Assembly (NCBI GenBank): GCA_934351445.1
Contig: CAKRIZ010000055.1
Coordinates: 1-9,196, forward strand
Direction of reading: 5' to 3'
DNA: 9,196 bases
Origin: an uncultured Eubacterium sp.
GTDB lineage: Bacteria > Bacillota > Clostridia > Lachnospirales > Lachnospiraceae
Under the pieces are notes generated by a model that had not been told where the DNA came from, did no database searches, and saw only the letters and a program-made list of their open reading frames with translations. The stretch's first letter is position 1; every line of letters starts with the position of its first letter. Positions 6,740 to 9,196 of the stretch are shown piece by piece. The translations under genes were made by a program, and so were the position numbers.

Positions 6740-7357
6740 ATGAATAAAAGTCCGTATGAAGATATCCGTGATGAGGAGCTGCTCGCACAGTTGTCAGCGG
6801 GAAACGACAGCATCACGGAGTATCTGTGTAAAAAATACAAACATCTGGTCATGAAAAAGGCGAATGCGCTCTATCTGATCGGAGCAGAGAAAGAGGATCT
6901 GATTCAGGAGGGGATGATCGGATTGTTTAAAGCAATCCGTGATTATTTACCGGAAAAGGAGACCTCTTTTTATCATTTTGCAGAGCTCTGTATCACAAGG
7001 CAGATGTATCATGCGATCGAGGCATCACAGAGACTCAAACATGCGCCGCTCAATTCCTATATATCCCTTTCGGCAGGCAGTGGGGAGGAGGAAAATGGGC
7101 TGACCTACGGAGACCTGATCGGAGATACGTCCGAACACAATCCCGAGCGGCTGTTGATTGAGTGGGAGGACTACCAGAGCTTGTTTGCTTCGTTGGAGCA
7201 GCTGCTCAGCCCGATGGAAAAACAGGTGTGCGACCTGTATCTGCAAGGCATGGATTACAGACAGATTGCAGAATATATGGAAAAACCGCCGAAATCGATT
7301 GACAATGCGCTGCAGCGTATCCGTAAAAAGATCAGTGACAGGGTGCGGCACAATTAA
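6740..7357 (+). CDS. sigH: RNA polymerase sigma factor SigH (Spo0H-type)
   Basis: SigH is the alternative sigma factor that begins the sporulation programme and drives stationary-phase genes in endospore formers. The 205 residues hold a sigma region 2 (about 26-100) with LIGAEKEDLIQEGMIGLFKAIRDY (46-69) and AELCITRQMYHAI (81-93). These closely resemble B. subtilis Spo0H, as does the Pro-Leu-Asn-Ser-Tyr turn at 103-107. Region 4 (about 155-200) holds LSPMEKQVCDLYLQGMDYRQIA and the recognition helix around KSIDNALQRIRKK (185-197). Its location after rlmB matches the conserved place of sigH in Firmicutes. The ribosome site is weak: AAGG lies 10 nt and AGGA 2 nt before the ATG. No terminator is seen between rlmB and sigH, so read-through expression is likely. 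No Spo0A box or promoter was recognised. Confidence 0.93.
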   Translation: MNKSPYEDIRDEELLAQLSAGNDSITEYLCKKYKHLVMKKANALYLIGAEKEDLIQEGMIGLFKAIRDYLPEKETSFYHFAELCITRQMYHAIEASQRLKHAPLNSYISLSAGSGEEENGLTYGDLIGDTSEHNPERLLIEWEDYQSLFASLEQLLSPMEKQVCDLYLQGMDYRQIAEYMEKPPKSIDNALQRIRKKISDRVRHN

Positions 7358-7369
7358 CAGAAGCACTTG

Positions 7370-7404
7370 GTTACCATTCGCGCCCTATCGTTACCATTCG
7401 CGCC
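7370..7404. repeat. 15-bp direct repeat with 20-bp period upstream of a promoter
   Basis: GTTACCATTCGCGCC occurs perfectly at 7370-7384 and again at 7390-7404, separated by CTATC. The 20-bp period places both copies on the same face of the helix. They end 5 bp before the proposed -35 box of the next gene, the position expected of an activator or repressor operator. They form no terminator. The factor is unknown. Confidence 0.75.
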
Positions 7405-7409
7405 ATTTT

Positions 7410-7439
7410 TTGGGAAACAGAGGAAAGATGTGGTATGCT
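7410..7439 (+). promoter_or_regulatory. Probable extended -10 promoter of the secreted lectin-like protein gene
   Basis: TTGGGA (7410-7415), an 18-bp spacer and TATGCT (7434-7439), preceded by TG at 7431-7432, make an extended -10 promoter with a weak -35. The start of transcription would be near 7446, leaving a leader of about 70-77 nt. The tandem 15-bp repeat lies immediately upstream. The assignment is by pattern only. Confidence 0.45.
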
Positions 7440-7522
7440 AAACGTAAGCAATGAGCAGTGCCGGGCGAAGATTTTTCGAGATGCACTGCGGATTTTCAAA
7501 AACAGCAGGAGGTGCAATGTTT

Positions 7523-9079
7523 ATGGGAGAAGTTATAAAAAAAGTTAGAAAAAAACAGTCTCATTGGCGGATGGTGATCTGTCTGATGCTGTCGCTCGTG
7601 ATGCTGGCAGGTGTCCTTGCAGAACCGGTGCAGGCGGCAGTATATACGCCGGGACTCACGACGGACTTTGCGCAGTTGGAGCCAATAGCATCGTTTCAGA
7701 CCTATGGAAAGGTAGGACCGGGTGGAGCGGGGATTTTGAATACCGTGCTGACCATCCCGGAGGGAGAGGTTGTCTATCTGATGTATGAAAGAAACGCCTG
7801 TAACGGTATGTATATTTACAGCGTGTTCTGGAAAGGAAGAATGTGGCAGGTCAATGCCAAGGATATCGTAGATCTGAAAGCTACGAAATTTAATTCGGCA
7901 TATACGGAAAAGTGGGCCAGAGAGGAAGTCAAGGGTCAAAAGGTGAAAGTGAAAAAGACTGCTTTATTAGGCAAGATCACAGAGCCGCTGAAATACTATT
8001 ATGTCTATGCCGATCCCAAGGTAACAGACGGGAACGTGATCGGTGTATGTGCAGCAGGCGGAGCGGTAGATATCATAAAGGAAAACTACAACGCGAAGTG
8101 GGCGGAGATTTTGTTCGGTCAATGTGTCGGATATGTCCAGAGAGCTTACCTCAATCATGCCGATGCCTATCTGAGCGGTGCAACAAGAAACACGCAGGCA
8201 TCCATCAAACAGGCAAAGAAACTGGGGCTGACACAAGGCATTATAAAACCCGGTGACTATGAGAGCTGCATAAAGAAAAAAGATTTCTGCAGGCTTGCCG
8301 TGAACTGGTACAAGGCAACCGGTCATAAGCTGCCGAAACAGAGTAAGAAATCGCCGTTTACCGATACAAAGGATCCGTATGTCATCATGGCATATCAACT
8401 GGGGATCGTGAAGAGCACCAAAAATAACAAGTTCCAACCGAACAAAGAGCTGTTAGATGATCAGTATGATGCGCTGGTCAAACGGCTGCTGCGCGTTGCG
8501 GGGGCACCGTCGGCGGTCTTCAATGTCATGAGGGCAGATACGTTAGGCTTCTGGCACGAGGGCATTACAAGAGAGCGTGCGCTGGTTGCATTTTACAATG
8601 CCTACCGGATGCTTCAAAAGACGGATTATCTGGTGAATGATTTCTATGACCCTGATTATTCGATCGTATATACCATTTCTCCGGCAGACAATCCGAAGCT
8701 CTGTCTGGATGTCTATGACAAAAGCACGGACCGGGGGGCTCCGATCGGACTGTGGGAAAAGAATGATGACAAAAATCAGCAGTTCCGCATAAAGGAAATC
8801 CACGGCTTCACGCTGATTTACAATATAAATTCAGGGAAAGCGCTGACCGGAACGGACAATGAGGTCTATCAGGAGGCCATCGGATATGACTGCCAGAAGC
8901 TGAACTTTAAATACAATTCTGATGGAACCGTCAGCATCATCAATGGAGAGGGACGGTATCTGGACATCAAAGACGGTGCTGCGAAGAGTGGAGGAACATT
9001 GATCTGGGCTCCAAAGAGTGGTAGCAGTACACAAAAATGGGTATTTACGTATAAAGCGTATAAATCGTATCACTACTAA
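7523..9079 (+). CDS. Secreted cell-surface protein with SH3-like, SLH-like and ricin-type lectin regions
   Basis: This is a 518-residue exported protein. The signal peptide has a basic n-region (Lys-Lys-Val-Arg-Lys-Lys), a hydrophobic core near 18-33 and a likely cut after Val-Gln-Ala at residue 38. An SH3-like segment is possible at about 58-118 and a clearer one at about 158-213 (from Tyr-Val-Tyr-Ala-Asp-Pro to Gly-Tyr-Val-Gln-Arg-Ala-Tyr-Leu). Residues 225-365 look like degenerate S-layer-homology repeats: Ala-Lys-Lys-Leu-Gly-Leu, Phe-Thr-Asp-Thr, Ala-Tyr-Gln-Leu-Gly-Ile-Val, Lys-Phe-Gln-Pro-Asn, Gly-Ile-Thr-Arg-Glu. Residues 380-515 resemble a ricin-type beta-trefoil (Cys-Leu-Asp-Val, Asn-Gln-Gln-Phe, Thr-Gln-Lys-Trp). 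No catalytic domain is seen, so a wall- or glycan-binding role is inferred. AGGAGG (7507-7512) precedes ATGs at 7517 and 7523; 7523 has the better spacing. An ATG at 7451 has no ribosome site. Confidence 0.75.
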   Translation: MGEVIKKVRKKQSHWRMVICLMLSLVMLAGVLAEPVQAAVYTPGLTTDFAQLEPIASFQTYGKVGPGGAGILNTVLTIPEGEVVYLMYERNACNGMYIYSVFWKGRMWQVNAKDIVDLKATKFNSAYTEKWAREEVKGQKVKVKKTALLGKITEPLKYYYVYADPKVTDGNVIGVCAAGGAVDIIKENYNAKWAEILFGQCVGYVQRAYLNHADAYLSGATRNTQASIKQAKKLGLTQGIIKPGDYESCIKKKDFCRLAVNWYKATGHKLPKQSKKSPFTDTKDPYVIMAYQLGIVKSTKNNKFQPNKELLDDQYDALVKRLLRVAGAPSAVFNVMRADTLGFWHEGITRERALVAFYNAYRMLQKTDYLVNDFYDPDYSIVYTISPADNPKLCLDVYDKSTDRGAPIGLWEKNDDKNQQFRIKEIHGFTLIYNINSGKALTGTDNEVYQEAIGYDCQKLNFKYNSDGTVSIINGEGRYLDIKDGAAKSGGTLIWAPKSGSSTQKWVFTYKAYKSYHY

Positions 9080-9087
9080 TGGAAAAT

Positions 9088-9117
9088 CGGAGTGCCGCGG
9101 ATGCGGCACTCCGTTTT
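9088..9117 (+). terminator. Rho-independent terminator of the lectin-like gene
   Basis: A perfect 11-bp stem, CGGAGTGCCGC with its complement, closes a 4-nt loop GGAT and is followed by TTTTGATT. It begins 8 nt after the stop codon. AAAA at 9083-9086 on the other side means it may also work on the minus strand. Confidence 0.9.
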
Positions 9118-9132
9118 GATTGTATTCACAGT

Positions 9133-9159
9133 AAAAATAAACCACCTGCTATGCAGGTG
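9133..9159 (-). terminator. Probable minus-strand terminator (or end hairpin of a unit to the right)
   Basis: A perfect 7-bp stem, CACCTGC (9143-9149) with GCAGGTG (9153-9159), has the 3-nt loop TAT. Read on the minus strand it is followed by GTTTATTTTTAC, a T-rich tail typical of an intrinsic terminator. It would end a minus-strand gene entering from beyond the window. It could instead be a subterminal hairpin of an IS200/IS605-like element; only 37 bp of the region beyond it are visible, so this cannot be decided. Confidence 0.5.
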
Positions 9160-9196
9160 TGTCCCCAGACAGCTTTAGCTTCAAGTAAAAAACCTC

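Noticed and set aside
6400..6852. Minus-strand open frame across the rlmB-sigH junction
   Set aside because: It is antisense to two well-supported genes, has biased Ser/Arg/Cys composition and no ribosome site noted.
7451..7522. Longer start of the lectin-like gene at ATG 7451
   Set aside because: There is no ribosome site upstream, it would put 24 residues before the basic n-region of the signal peptide, and it lies only a few bases after the likely transcription start.

Overview
This window is a housekeeping stretch from an endospore-forming, Gram-positive Firmicute. A Clostridia or Lachnospiraceae-like gut anaerobe is the best guess. The evidence is a spo0H-type sigma factor gene, the ispF-cysS-mrnC-rlmB-sigH order (a variant of the Firmicutes cysS-sigH block), strong AGGAGG ribosome binding sites, a YesL-type membrane protein and a PucR/CdaR-type regulator. 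The species assignment is inference.

Left edge (1-260): a tRNA-Val(UAC) gene on the minus strand and its consensus promoter, divergent from an equally strong plus-strand promoter. The two share a spacer carrying phased T-tracts. All protein genes that follow are on the plus strand.

Metabolic block (262-3059): a DUF624/YesL membrane protein, a type I DAHP synthase (entry to aromatic amino acid synthesis) and, 2 nt later, a PucR-type helix-turn-helix regulator.

Information-processing block (3192-7357): ispF (isoprenoids), cysS (cysteinyl-tRNA synthetase), mrnC (Mini-III RNase, 23S rRNA maturation), rlmB (23S rRNA 2'-O-methylation) and sigH (sporulation/stationary-phase sigma factor). cysS and mrnC overlap, and mrnC and rlmB are 2 nt apart. 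Between ispF and cysS lies a 134-bp non-coding element. It has 12-bp perfect terminal inverted repeats, two strong internal hairpins and an exactly abutting 8-bp direct duplication, so it reads as a MITE inserted in the operon. It is the clearest non-obvious feature of the window.

Right part (7358-9196): a regulatory region with a 15-bp direct repeat at 20-bp spacing, a probable extended -10 promoter and a leader that could fold in alternative ways near the ribosome binding site. It precedes a secreted protein with SH3-like, SLH-like and ricin-type lectin regions. A strong terminator follows, then a second hairpin that looks like the end of a minus-strand unit lying beyond the window.

I see no defence system, prophage, CRISPR array or transposase gene. 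The observations worth following up are regulatory and mobile-element scale.
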